Positions 25,992 to 38,318 of a DNA stretch of 64,000 bases are shown piece after piece. The position numbers and the translations under genes were made by a program. Location: positions 9,748,507 through 9,812,506 of the forward strand of contig OY811977.1 in assembly GCA_963681505.1 (NCBI GenBank), given 5' to 3'. The stretch comes from Eunapius fragilis (lineage: Eukaryota; Porifera; Demospongiae; Spongillida; Spongillidae). Position 1 is the first letter of the stretch; the number at the start of each line of letters is the position of its first letter. A model generated the notes under the pieces. The model ran no database searches and was not told the origin of the DNA. It worked only from the letters and a program-made list of their open reading frames with translations.

Positions 25992-28153
25992 TAGTGGTAG
26001 TGGGATTGATAGTGGTAGTGGTAGTGGGATTGGTAGTGGTAGTGTTAGTGGTAGTGGGATTGGTAGTGGGATTGGTAGTGGGATTGGTAGAGGTAGTGGG
26101 ATTGGTAGTGGGATTGGTAGTGGGATTGGTAGTGGGATTGGTAGTGGGATTTGAAGTGCGCTTGGTAGTGGTAGTGGTAGTGGTAGTGGGATTGGTAGTG
26201 GGATTGGTAGTGGGACTGTTAGAGGGATTGGTAGTGGAAATTGTAGTTATAGTAGGATTGGTAGGGGAATTGGTAGTGGTAGTGGTAGTGGGATTGGTAG
26301 AGGTAGTGGTAGTGGGATTGGTAGTGGGATTGATAGTGGTAGTGGTAGTGGTAGTGGTAGTGGGATTGGTAGTGGGATTGATAGTGGGAATGGTAGTGGT
26401 AGTGGGATTGGTAGTGGGATTGGTAGTGGTAGTGGTAGTGGGATTGGTAGTGGTAGTGGTAGAGGTAATGGGATAGGTAGTGGGATTGGTAGTGGTAGTG
26501 GGATTGGTAGTGGGATTGGTAGTGGGATTGGTAGTGGGATTGGTAGTGGTAGTGGTAGTGGTAGTGGGATTGGTAGTGGGATTGGTAGTGGGATTGGTAG
26601 AGGGATTGGTATTTGAAATTGTAGTGGTAGTAGGATAGGTAGGGGAATTGGTAGTGGTAGTGGTTGTGAGATTGGTAGTGGTAGTGGTAGTGGGATTGGT
26701 AGTGGGATTGGTAGTGGTAGTGGTAGTGGTAGTGGGATTGGTAGTGGGATTGATAGTGGGAATGGTAGTGGTAGTGGGATTGGTAGTGGGATTGGTATAG
26801 GTAGTGGTAGTGGGAATGGTATTGGTAGTGGTAGTGGTAGTGGGATTGATAGTGGGATTGGTAGTGGGATTGGTAGTGGTAGTGGGATTGGAAGTGGGAT
26901 TGGTAGTGGGATTGGTAGTGGGATTGGTAGTGGGATTGGTTGTGGGATTGGTAGTGGTAGTGGTAGTGTGAGTGGTAGTGGGAGTGGTAGAGGAAGTGGG
27001 ATTGGTAGTGGGAATTGTAGTGGTAGTGGTAGTGGTAGTGGGATTGGTAGTGGGATTGGTAGTGGGATTGGTAGTGGGGTTAGTAGTGGTAGTGGTAGTG
27101 GGATTGGTAGTGGTAGTGGTAGAGGTAGTGGGATTGGTAGTGGGATTGGTTGTGGTAGTGGTAGTGGTAGTGGGATTGGTAGTGGGATTGGTAGTGGGAT
27201 TGGTAGTGGGATTGGTAGTGGTAATTGTAGTGGTAGTGGGATCGGTAGTGGGATTTGTAGTGGTAGTGGTAGTGGGATTGGTAGTGGTAGAGGTAGTGGG
27301 ATTGGTAGTGGTAGTGGTAGTGGTAGTGGGATTGGTAATGGGATTGGTAGCGGGATTGGTAGTGGAAGTAGTAGTAGTAGTGGGATTGGTAAGGGAATTG
27401 GTAGTGGTAGTGGGATTGGTAGTGGTAGTGGTAGTGGGATTGGTAGTGGTAGTGGTAATGGGATTGGTAGTGGGATTGGTAGTGGTAATTATTGTGGTAG
27501 TGGGATTAGTAGTGGAATTGGTAGTGGTTGTGGTAGTGGGATTGGAAATGGTAGTGGTATTGGGATTGGCCGCGGTATTGGTAGTGGGATTGGTAGTGGG
27601 ATTGGTTGTGGTAGTGGAAGTGGTAGTGGGATTGGTAGTGGGATTGGTATTGGTAAATGAAGTGGGATTGCGGGATCAATCTGTAACAATTCAACGCAAT
27701 TCAGCACGCTGCGACGGATTGGTGCACTTTTGCGGGATCTATCTGTAACAATTTGGCGCATTTCGGCACACTGCGACGGATTGCAGCACTTTCTCCGGAA
27801 CCAATCTGTAACAATTCGGCGCGCTACTATCGGATTGCTGCACTATCGCCGGATCAATATGCAACAATTCGGGGCAATTCGGCGCGCTGAGACGGATTGC
27901 TTCACTATGGCGGGATCAATCTGCAAAAATTCGGCGCAATTCGGCGCGCTGAGACGGATTGCTGCACTTTCGCAGGATCAATCTGCAATTTGTTATTCGG
28001 CACAATTCGGCGCGCTGCGACCGATTGCTACACTTTTTTTGGTTCAATCTGCAAAAATTCAGCACAATTCGGCGCGCTGCGACGGATTCCTGCACTTTCG
28101 CAGGATCAATCTGTAACAATTCGGGGCAATTCGGCGCGCCGAGACCGACTGCT
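25992..28153. repeat. Cassette 22
   Basis: Block 25992-27669, spacer 27670-28153 (484 bp). From about 26968 it is a near-copy of cassette 27 (offset 6135, then 6159 after a 24-bp gain). GGCCGCGG lies at 27568, 101 bp before the block end. Confidence 0.9.
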
Positions 28154-29170
28154 TAGTGGTAGTGGGATTGGTAGTGGTAGTGGTAGTGGGATTGGTAGTG
28201 GGATTGGTATTGGGATTGGTAGTGGGATTGGTAGTGGGATTAATAGTGGGATTGGTAGTGGTATGGTAGTGGTAGTGGGATTGGTAGTGGGATTGGTAGT
28301 GGGATTGGTAGTGGTAGTGGTAGTGGTAGAGGTAGTGGGATTGGTAGTGGGATTGGTAGTGGTAGTGGTAGTGGTAGTGGGATCAGTAGTGGGATTGGAA
28401 GTGGGATTGGTAGTGGGATTGGTAGTGGTAATTGTAGTGGTAGTGGGATCGGTAGTGGGATTTGTAGTGGTAGTGGTAGTGGGATTGGTAGTGGTAGTGG
28501 TAGTGGGATTGGTAGTGGTAGTGGTAGTGGTAGTGGGATTGTTAGTGGGATTGGTAGTGGGATTGGTAGTGGGATTGGTAGTGGGATTGGTAGTGGAAAT
28601 TGTAGTGGTAGTGGGATTGCTATGGGAATTGGTAGTGGTAGTGGTAGTGGGATTGGTAGTGGTAGTGGTAGCGGGATTGGTAGTGGGATTGGTAGTGGTA
28701 GTGGTAGTGGGATTGGTAGTGGGATTGGTAGTGGTAATTGAAGTGGGATTGCGGGATCAATCTGTAACAATTCAGCGCAATTCGGCGCGCTGCGACGGAT
28801 TGGTGCACTTTTGCGGGATCAATCTGTAACAATTTGGCGCAATTCGGCGCGCTGCGACGGATTGCAGCACTTTCGCGGAACCAATCTGTAACAATTCGGC
28901 GCGCTACAACGGATTGCTGCACTATCGCCGGATCAATCTGCAACAATTCGGGGCAATTCGGCGCGCTGTGACCGATTGCTGCACTTTCGCGAGATCAATC
29001 TGCAATATGTTACTCGGCACAATTCGGCGCGTTGTGACCGATTCCTGCACTTTCTTTGGTTCAATCGGCTAAAATTCAGCACAATTCGGCGCGCTGCGAC
29101 GGATTCCTGCACTTTCGCAGGATCAATCTGTATCAATTCGGGGCAATTCGGCGCGCCGAGACCGACTGCT
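28154..29170. repeat. Cassette 23
   Basis: Block 28154-28750, spacer 28751-29170 (420 bp). Register slip GGTATGGTAG near 28260. The block start and end both match block 28. Confidence 0.9.
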
Positions 29171-30471
29171 TAGTGGTAGTGGGATTGGTAGTGGTAGTGG
29201 TAGTGGGATTGGTAGTGGGATTGGTATTGGGATTGGTAGTGGGATTGGTAGTGGGATTAATAGTGGGATTGGTAGTGGTATGGTAGTGGTAGTGGAATTG
29301 GTAGTGGGATTGGTAGTGGGATTGGTAGTGGGATTGGTAGTGGAAACTGGTAGTGGGAGTGGTAGTGGGATTGGTAGTGGTATGGTAGTGGTAGTGGAAT
29401 TGGTAGTGGGATTGGTAGTGGGATTGGTAGTGGGATTGGTAGTGGAAACTGGTAGTGGGAGTGGTAGTGGGATTGGTAGTGGTAGTGGTAGTGGTAGGGG
29501 TATTGGTAGTGGTAGTGGTAGTGGGATTGGTAGTGGGATTGGTACTGGGATTGGTAGTGGTAGTGGGATTGGTAGTGGGATTGGTAGTGGGATTGGTAGT
29601 GGGATTGGTAGTGGTAGTCGTAGTGGTAGTGGGATTGGTAGTGGGATTGGTTGTGGGATTGGTAGTGGGATTGGTAGTGGAAACTGTAGTGTTAGTGGGA
29701 TAGGTAGGGGAATTGGGAATGGTAGTGGTAGTGGGATTGGTAGTGGTAGTGGTAGTGGGATTGGTAGTGGGATTGGTAGTGGGAGTGGTAGTGGTAGTGG
29801 GATTGGTAGTGGGATTGGTAGTGGATTGGGAGTGGTAGTGGGATTGGTAGTGGGATTGGTAGTGGGATTGGTAGTGGGATTGGTAGTGGGATTGGTAGTG
29901 GTAGTGATAGTGGGATTGGTAGTGGTAGTGGCAGAGGTAGTGGGATTGGTAGTGGGATTGGTAGTGGTAGTGGTAGTGGTAGTGGATTTGGTAGTGGGAT
30001 TGGTAGTGGTAGTGGTAGTGGTAGTGGGATTGGTAGTGGGATTGGTAGTGGTAGTGGGATTGGTAGTGGGATTGGTAGTGGGATTGGAAGTGGGATTGGT
30101 AGTGGTAGTGGTAGTGGTAGTGGGATTGGTAGTGGGATTGGTAGAGGGATTGATAGTCGGATTGGTAGTGGTAGTGGTAGTGCGATTGGTAGTGGGATTG
30201 GTAGTGGTAGTGGTAGTGGGATTGGTAGTGGGATTGTTAGTGGGATTGGTAGTGGTAGTGGGATTGGTAGTGGGATTGGTAGTGGGATTGGTTGTGGTAG
30301 TGGTATTGGTAGTAGGATTGGTTGTGGGATTGGTAGTGGTAATTGAAGTGGGATTGCGGGATCAATTTGTAACAATTCGGCGCATTTCGGCTCGCTGCGA
30401 CGGATTCCTGCACTTTCGCAGGATCAATCTGTAACAATTCGGGGCAATTCGGCGCGCCGAGACCGACTGCT
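29171..30471. repeat. Cassette 24
   Basis: Block 29171-30355, spacer 30356-30471 (116 bp). Contains an exact-looking 102-bp tandem duplication, 29279-29380 and 29381-29482, each copy starting TATGGTAGTGG and including GGAAACTGG. Confidence 0.9.
29279..29482. repeat. 102-bp tandem duplication inside block 24
   Basis: Two copies (29279-29380, 29381-29482) of seventeen hexamer lengths, each including two register slips (TATGG and GGAAACTGG) that cancel to a multiple of six. Confidence 0.85.
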
Positions 30472-31363
30472 TAGTGGTAGTGGGATTGGTAGTGGTAGTG
30501 GTAGTGGGATTGGTAGTGCGATTGGTAGTGGTAGTGGTAGTGGTAGTGGGATTGGTAGTGGGATTGGTAGTGGGATTGGTAGTGGGATTGGTAGTGAGAT
30601 TGGTAGTGGTATGGTAGTGGTAGTGCGATTGGTAGTGGGATTGGTAGTGGGATTGATAGTGGGATTGGTAGTGGAAATTGGTAGTGGGATTGGTAGTGGG
30701 ATTGGTAGTGGTAGTGGTAATGGTAGTGGGATTGGTAGTGGGATTTGTAGTGGGATTGGTAGTGGAAATTGTAGTGGTAGTGGGATTGGTAGGGGAAATG
30801 GTAGTGGTAGTGGTAGTGGGATTGGTAGTGGTAGTGGTAGTGGGATTGGTAGTGGGATTGGTAGTGGTAGTGGTAGTAGTAGTGGGATTGGTAGTGGGAT
30901 TGGTAGTGGTAGTGGGATTGGTAGTGGGATTGGTAGTGGTAGTGGGATTGGTAGTGGTAGTGGGATTGGTAGTGGGATTGGTAGTGGAATTAGAAGTGGG
31001 ATTGGTAGAGGTAGTGGTAGTGGGATTGGTAGTGGTAGTGGCAGTGGTAGTGGGATTGGTAGTGGGATTGGTAGTGGGATTGGAAGTGGTAGTGGCAGTG
31101 GTAGTGGGATTGGTAGTGGGATTGGTAGTGGGATTGGTAGTGGGATTGGTAGTGGGATTGGTAGTGGGAATGGAAGTGGGATTGGTAGTGGAAACTGTAG
31201 TGTTAGTGGGATAGGTAGGGGAATTGGGAGTGGTAGTGGTAGTGGGATTGGTAGTGGTAGTGGTGGTGGTAGTGGGAGTGGTAGTGGTAGTGGGAATGGT
31301 AGTGGGATTGGTAGTGGAATCTGTAACAATTCGGGGCAATTCGGCGCGCCGAGACCGATTGCT
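30472..31363. repeat. Cassette 25 (minimal 43-bp spacer)
   Basis: Block 30472-31320, spacer 31321-31363. Like cassette 15, the block exits at GGAATCTGT directly into the constant spacer end, so the same junction was probably copied. Slips near 30608 and 30677. Confidence 0.9.
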
Positions 31364-32121
31364 TAGTGGTAGTGGGATTGGTAGTGGTAGTGGTAGTGGG
31401 ATTGGTAGTGGGATTGGTAGTGGGATTGGTAGTGGTAGTGGTAGTGGTATTGGGATTGGTAGTGGTAGTGGGATTGGTAGTGGGATTGGTAGTGGGATTG
31501 GTAGTGGTTATTGTAGTGGTAGTGGGATCGGTAGTGGGATTTGTAGTGGTAGTGGTAGTGGGATTGGTAGTGGTAGTGGTGTTGGGATTGGTAGTGGTAG
31601 TGGTAGTGGTAGTGGGATTGTTAGTGGGATTGGTAGTGGGATTGGTGGTGGGATTGGAAGTAGTAGTGGTCGAGGTAGTGGGATTGGTAGTGGGATTGGT
31701 AGTGGCAGTGGTAGTGGGATTGGTAGTGGGATTGGTAGTGGGATTGGTAGTGGGATGGTTAGTGGGATTGGTAGCGGTAGTGGTAGTGGGATTGGTAGTG
31801 GGATTGGTAGTGGTAATTGAAGTGGGATTGTGGGATCAATCTGTAACAATTCAGCACAATTCGGCGCGCTGCGACGGATTGGTGCACTTTTGCGGGATCT
31901 ATCTGTAACCATTTGGCGCAATTCGGCGCGCTGCGACGGATTGCAGCACTTTCTCCGAATCAATCTGTAACAATTCGGCGCGCTACAAAGGATTGCTGCA
32001 CTATCGCCGGATCAATCTGCAACAATTCAAGGCAATTCGGCACGCTGCGACAGATTCCTGCACTTTCGCAGGATCAATCTGTAACAATTCGGGGCAGTTC
32101 GGCGCGCCGAGACCGATTGCT
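31364..32121. repeat. Cassette 26
   Basis: Block 31364-31830, spacer 31831-32121 (291 bp, off both spacer ladders). The spacer starts like spacer 19 and then jumps to the terminal unit near 32040, as if an internal stretch were deleted. The next block is entered through GCTTACTGG. Confidence 0.9.
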
Positions 32122-34312
32122 TACTGGTAGTGGGATTGGTAGTGGAAGTGGTAGTGGGATTGGTAGTGGGATTGGTAGTGGGATTGGTAGTGGGATTGGT
32201 AGTGGTAGTGGTAGTGGTAGTGGGATTGGTAGTGGTAGTGGTAGTGGTAGTGGTAGTGGGATAGGTAGTGGGATTGGTAGTTGGATTGGTAGTGGTAGTG
32301 GGATTGGTAGTGGGAGTGGTAGTGGGATTGGTAGTGGGATTGGTAGTGGTAGTGGTAGTGGTAGTGGGATTGGTAGTGGGATTGGTAGTGGGATTGGTAG
32401 TGGGATTGGTAGAGGAAATTGTAGTGTTAGTGGGATTGGTAGGGGAATTGGGAGTGGTAGTGGTAGTGGGATTGGTAGTGGTAGTGGTAGTGGGATTGGT
32501 ATTGGGATTGGTAGTGGGAATGGTAATGGTAGTGGGATTGGTAGTGGGATTGGTAGTGGATTGGGAGTGGTAGTGGGATTGGTAGTGGGATTGGTAGTGG
32601 GATTGGTAGTGGGATTGGTAGTGGGATTGGTAGTGGTAGTGGTAGTGGGATTGGTAGTGGTAGTGGCAGAGGTAGTGGGATTGGTAGTGGGATTGGAAGT
32701 GGTAGTGGTAGTGGTAGTGGGTTTGGTAGTGGGATTGGTAGTGGTAGTGGTAGTGGTAGTGGGAATGGTAGTGGGATTGGTAGTGGGATTGGAAGTGGTA
32801 GTGGGATTGGTAGTGGGATTGGTAGTGGGATTGGTAGTGGGATTGGTAGTGGTAGTGGTAGTGGTAGTAGGATTGGTAGTGGGATTGGTAGTGGGAATGG
32901 TAGTGGTAGTGGGATTGGTAGTGGGATTGGTAGTGGTAGTGGTAGTGGGAATGGTATTGGTAGTGGTAGTGGTAGTGGGATTGATAGTGGGGTTGGTAGT
33001 GGGATTGATAGTGGTAGTGGAATTGGAAGTGGGATTGGTAGTGGGATTGGTAGTGGGATTGGTAGTGGGATTGGTTGTGGGATTGATAGTGGTAGTGGTA
33101 GTGTGATTGGTAGTGGGAGTGGTAGAGGAAGTGGGATTGGTAGTGGGAATTGTAGTGGTAGTGGTAGTGGTAGTGGGATTGGTAGTGGGATTGGTAGTGG
33201 GATTGGTAGTGGGGTTAGTAGTGGTAGTGGTAGTGGGATTGGTAGTGGTAGTGGTAGAGGTAGTGGGATTGGTAGTGGGATTGGTTGTGGTAGTGGTAGT
33301 GGTAGTGGTATTGGTAGTGGGATTGGTAGTGGGATTGGTAGTGGGATTGGTAGTGGTAATTGTAGTGGTAGTGGGATCGGTAGTGGGATTTGTAGTGGTA
33401 GTGGTAGTGGGATTGGTAGTGGTAGTGGTAGTGGGATTGGTAGTGGTAGTGGTAGTGGTAGTGGGATTGTTAGTGGGATTGGTAATGGGATTGGTAGTGG
33501 GATTAGTAGTGGAAGTAGTAGTAGTAGTGGGATTGGTAAGGGAATTGGTAGTGGTAGTGGGATTGGTAGTGGTAGTGGTAGTGGGATTGGTAGTGGGATT
33601 GGTAGTGGTAGTGGTTATGGGATTGGTAGTGGGATTGGTAGTGGTAATTATAGTGGTAGTGGGATTAGTAGTGGGATTGGTAGTGGTTGTGGTAGTGGGA
33701 TCGGAAATGGTAGTGGTATTGGGATTGGCCGCGGTATTGGTAGTGGGATTGGTAGTCGGATTGGTTGTGGTAGTGGAAGTGGTAGTGGGATTGGTAGTGG
33801 GATTGGTAGTGGTAAATGAAGTGGGATTGCGGGATCCATCTGTAACAATTCAACGCAATTCAGCGCGCCGCGACGGACTGGTGCACTTTTGCGGGATCTA
33901 TCTGTAACAATTTGGCGCATTTCGGCACACTGCGACGGATTGCAGCACTTTCTCCGGAACCAATCTGTAACAATTCGGCGCGCTACTATCGGATTGCTGC
34001 ACTATCGCCGGATCAATGTGCAACAATTCGGGGCAATTCGGCGCGCTGAGATGGATTGCTTCACTATGGCGGGATCAATCTGCAAAAATTCGGCGCAATT
34101 CGGCGCGCTGAGACGGATTGCTGCACTTTCGCAGGATCAATCTGCAATTTGTTATTCGGCACAATTCGGCGCGCTGCGACCGATTGCTACACTTTCTTTG
34201 GTTCAATCTGCAAAAATTCAGCACAATTCGGCGCGCTGCGACGGATTCCTCCACTTTCGCAGGATCAATGTGTAACAATTCGGGGCAATTCGGCGCGCCG
34301 AGACCGACTGCT
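32122..34312. repeat. Cassette 27
   Basis: Block 32122-33828, spacer 33829-34312 (484 bp). Its second half pairs with cassette 22. GGCCGCGG lies at 33727, 101 bp before the block end. The exit GGTAAATGAAGTGGG is shared with block 22 only. Confidence 0.9.
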
Positions 34313-35734
34313 TAGTGTTAGTGGGATTGGTAGTGGTAGTGGTAGTGGGATTGGTAGTGGGATTGGTAGTGGGATTGGTATTGGGATTGGTAGTGGGATT
34401 GGTAGTGGGATTAATAGTGGGATTGGTAGTGGTATGGTAGTGGTAGTGGGATTGGTAGTGGGATTGGTAGTGGGATTGGTAGTGGGATTGGTAGTGGAAA
34501 CTGGTAGTGGGATTGGGAGTGGGATTGGTAGTGGTAGTGGTAGTGGTAGTGGGATTGGTAGTGGGATTGGTAGTGGGATTGTTAGTGGGATTGGTAGTGG
34601 AAATTGTAGTGGTAGTGGGATTGGTAGGGGTATTGGTAGTGGTAGTGGTAGTGGGATTGGTAGTGGTAGTGGTAGTGGGATTGGTAGTGGGATTGGTAGT
34701 GGTAGTGGTAGTAGTAGTGGGATTGGTAGTGGGATTGGTAGTGGGATTGGTAGTGGTAGTGGGATTGGTACTGGGATTGGTAGTGGGATTAGTAGTGGGA
34801 TTAGTAGAGGTAGTGGAAGTGGGATTGGTAGTGGTAGTGGTAGAGGTAGTGGGATTGGTAGTGGGATTGGTAGTGGTAGTGGTAGTGGTAGTGGGATCGG
34901 TAGTGGGATTGGAAGTGGGATTGGTAGTGGGATTGGTAGTGGTAATTGTAGTGGTAGTGGGATCGGTAGTGGGATTTGTAGTGGTAGTGGTAGTGGGATT
35001 GGTAGTGGTAGTGGTAGTGGGATTGGTAGTGGTAGTGGTAGTGGTAGTGGGATTGTTAGTGGGATTGGTAGTGGGATTGGTAGTGGGATTGGTAGTGGAA
35101 ATTGTAGTGGTAGTGGGATTGCTATGGGAATTGGTAGTGGTAGTGGTAGTGGGATTGGTATTGGTAGTGGTAGCGGGATTGGTAGTGGGATTGGTAGTGG
35201 TAGTGGTAGTGGGATTGGTAGTGGGATTGGTAGTGGTAATTGAAGTGGGATTGCGGGATCAATCTGTAACAATTCAGCGCAATTCGGCGCGCTGCGACGG
35301 ATTGGTGCACTTTTGCGGGATCAATCTGTAACAATTTGGCGCAATTCGGCGCGCTGCGATGGATTGCAGCACTTTCGCGGAACCAATCTGTAACAATTCG
35401 GCGCGCTACAACGGATTGCTGCACTATCGCCGGATCAATCTGCAACAATTCGGGGCAATTCGGCGCGCTGAGACCGATTGCTTCACTATGGCGGGATCAA
35501 TCTGCAATAATTCGGCGCAATTCGGCGCGCTGAGACGGATTGCTGCACTTTCGCGAGATCAATCTGCAATATATTACTCGGCACAATTCGGCGCGCTGTG
35601 ACCGATTGCTGCACTTTCTTTGGTTCAATCGGCTAAAATTCAGCACAATTCGGCGCGCTGCGACGGATTCCTGCACTTTCGCAGGATCAATCTGTAACAA
35701 TTCGGGGCAATTCGGCGCGCCGAGACCGATTGCT
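34313..35734. repeat. Cassette 28 (first half of ~2-kb tandem repeat, copy 1)
   Basis: Block 34313-35252, spacer 35253-35734 (482 bp). Matched by cassette 30 at offset 2006, falling to 2000 after one hexamer is lost near 37040. Slips near 34433 and 34501. Confidence 0.9.
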
Positions 35735-36318
35735 TAGTGGTAGTGGGATTGGTAGTGGGATTGGTAGTGGGATTGGTATTGAGATTGGTAGTAGTAGTGA
35801 TAGCGGTAGTGGGATTGGTAGTGGTAGAGGTAGTGGGATTGGTATTGGGATTGGTAGTGGGATTGGTATTGGTAGTGGTAGCGGGATTGGTAGTGGGATT
35901 GGTAGTGGTAGTGGTAGTGGAATTGGTAGTGGGATTGGTAGTGGTAATTGAAGTGGGATTGCGGGATCAATCTGTAACAATTCAGCGCAATTCGGCGCGC
36001 TGCGACGGATCGCAGCACTTTCGCGGAACCAATCGGTAACAATTCGGCGAGCTACTACGGATTGCTGCACTATCGCCGGATCAATCTGCAACAATTCGGC
36101 GCAATTCGGCGCACTGAGACGGATTGCTGCACTTTCGCGGGATCAATCTGCAATATGTTATTCTGCACAATTCGGCGCGCTGCGACCGATAGCTGCTCTT
36201 TCTTTGGTTCAATCTGCAAAAATTCAGCACAGTTCGGGGCGCTGCGACGGATTCCTGCACTTTCGCAGGATCAATCTGTAACAATTCGGGGTAATTCGGC
36301 ACGCCGAGACCGATTGCT
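35735..36318. repeat. Cassette 29 (second half of ~2-kb tandem repeat, copy 1)
   Basis: Very short block 35735-35960 (226 bp), spacer 35961-36318 (358 bp). The block is the GGTATTGAGATTGG variety. Differs from cassette 31 by one base seen (GGAATT near 35930). Confidence 0.9.
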
Positions 36319-37734
36319 TAGTGGTAGTGGGATTGGTAGTGGTAGTGGTAGTGGGATTGGTAGTGGGATTGGTAGTGGGATTGGTATTGGGATTGGTAGT
36401 GGGATTGGTAGTGGGATTAATAGTGGGATGGGTAGTGGTATGGTAGTGGTAGTGGGATTGGTAGTGGGATTGGTAGTGGGATTGGTAGTGGGATTGGTAG
36501 TGGAAACTGGTAGTGGGATTGGGAGTGGGATTGGTAGTGGTAGTGGTAGTGGTAGTGGGATTGGTAGTGGGATTGGTAGTGGGATTGGTAGTGGGATTGG
36601 ATGTGGAAATTGTAGTGGTAGTGGGATTGGTAGGGGTATTGGTAGTGGTAGTGGTAGTGGGATTGGTAGTGGTAGTGGTAGTGGGATTGGTAGTGGGATT
36701 GGTAGTGGTAGTGGTAGTAGTAGTGGGATTGGTAGTGGGATTGGTAGTGGGATTGGTAGTGGTAGTGGGATTGGTACTGGGATTGGTAGTGGGATTAGTA
36801 GTGGGATTAGTAGAGGTAGTGGAAGTGGGATTGGTAGTGGTAGTGGTAGAGGTAGTGGGATTGGTAGTGGGATTGGTAGTGGTAGTGGTAGTGGTAGTGG
36901 GATCGGTAGTGGGATTGGAAGTGGGATTGGTAGTGGGATTGGTAGTGGTAATTGTAGTGGTAGTGGGATCAGTAGTGGGATTTGTAGTGGTAGTGGTAGT
37001 GGGATTGGTAGTGGTAGTGGTAGTGGGATTGGTAGTGGTAGTGGTAGTGGGATTGTTAGTGGGATTGGTAGTGGGATTGGTAGTGGGATTGGTAGTGGAA
37101 ATTGTAGTGGTAGTGGGATTGCTATGGGAATTGGTAGTGGTAGTGGTAGTGGGATTGGTATTGGTAGTGGTAGCGGGATTGGTAGTGGGATTGGTAGTGG
37201 TAGTGGTAGTGGGATTGGTAGTGGGATTGGTAGTGGTAATTGAAGTGGGATTGCGGGATCAATCTGTAACAATTCAGCGCAATTCGGCGCGCTGCGACGG
37301 ATTGGTGCACTTTTGCGGGATCAATCTGTAACAATTTGGCGCAATTCGGCGCGCTGCGATGGATTGCAGCACTTTCGCGGAACCAATCTGTAACAATTCG
37401 GCGCGCTACAACGGATTGCTGCACTATCGCCGGATCAATCTGCAACAATTCGGGGCAATTCGGCGCGCTGAGACCGATTGCTTCACTATGGCGGGATCAA
37501 TCTGCAATAATTCGGCGCAATTCGGCGCGCTGAGACGGATTGCTGCACTTTCGCGAGATCAATCTGCAATATGTTACTCGGCACAATTCGGCGCGCTGTG
37601 ACCGATTGCTGCACTTTCTTTGGTTCAATCGGCTAAAATTCAGCACAATTCGGCGCGCTGCGACGGATTCCTGCACTTTCGCAGGATCAATCTGTAACAA
37701 TTCGGGGCAATTCGGCGCGCCGAGACCGATTGCT
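36319..37734. repeat. Cassette 30 (first half of ~2-kb tandem repeat, copy 2)
   Basis: Block 36319-37252, spacer 37253-37734. The spacer is identical to spacer 28 in what I compared except ATATGTTAC here against ATATATTAC near 35570. Confidence 0.9.
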
Positions 37735-38318
37735 TAGTGGTAGTGGGATTGGTAGTGGGATTGGTAGTGGGATTGGTATTGAGATTGGTAGTAGTAGTGA
37801 TAGCGGTAGTGGGATTGGTAGTGGTAGAGGTAGTGGGATTGGTATTGGGATTGGTAGTGGGATTGGTATTGGTAGTGGTAGCGGGATTGGTAGTGGGATT
37901 GGTAGTGGTAGTGGTAGTGGGATTGGTAGTGGGATTGGTAGTGGTAATTGAAGTGGGATTGCGGGATCAATCTGTAACAATTCAGCGCAATTCGGCGCGC
38001 TGCGACGGATCGCAGCACTTTCGCGGAACCAATCGGTAACAATTCGGCGAGCTACTACGGATTGCTGCACTATCGCCGGATCAATCTGCAACAATTCGGC
38101 GCAATTCGGCGCACTGAGACGGATTGCTGCACTTTCGCGGGATCAATCTGCAATATGTTATTCTGCACAATTCGGCGCGCTGCGACCGATAGCTGCTCTT
38201 TCTTTGGTTCAATCTGCAAAAATTCAGCACAGTTCGGGGCGCTGCGACGGATTCCTGCACTTTCGCAGGATCAATCTGTAACAATTCGGGGTAATTCGGC
38301 ACGCCGAGACCGATTGCT
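37735..38318. repeat. Cassette 31 (second half of ~2-kb tandem repeat, copy 2)
   Basis: Block 37735-37960 (226 bp), spacer 37961-38318 (358 bp), at offset 2000 from cassette 29. Confidence 0.9.

Larger units (their letters stand above)
34313..38318. repeat. Tandem segmental duplication, 2006 + 2000 bp
   Basis: 34313-36318 and 36319-38318 each contain one long block, one 482-bp spacer, one 226-bp block and one 358-bp spacer. Only a few substitutions and one lost hexamer separate them, so two cassettes are moving as a unit. Confidence 0.9.
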
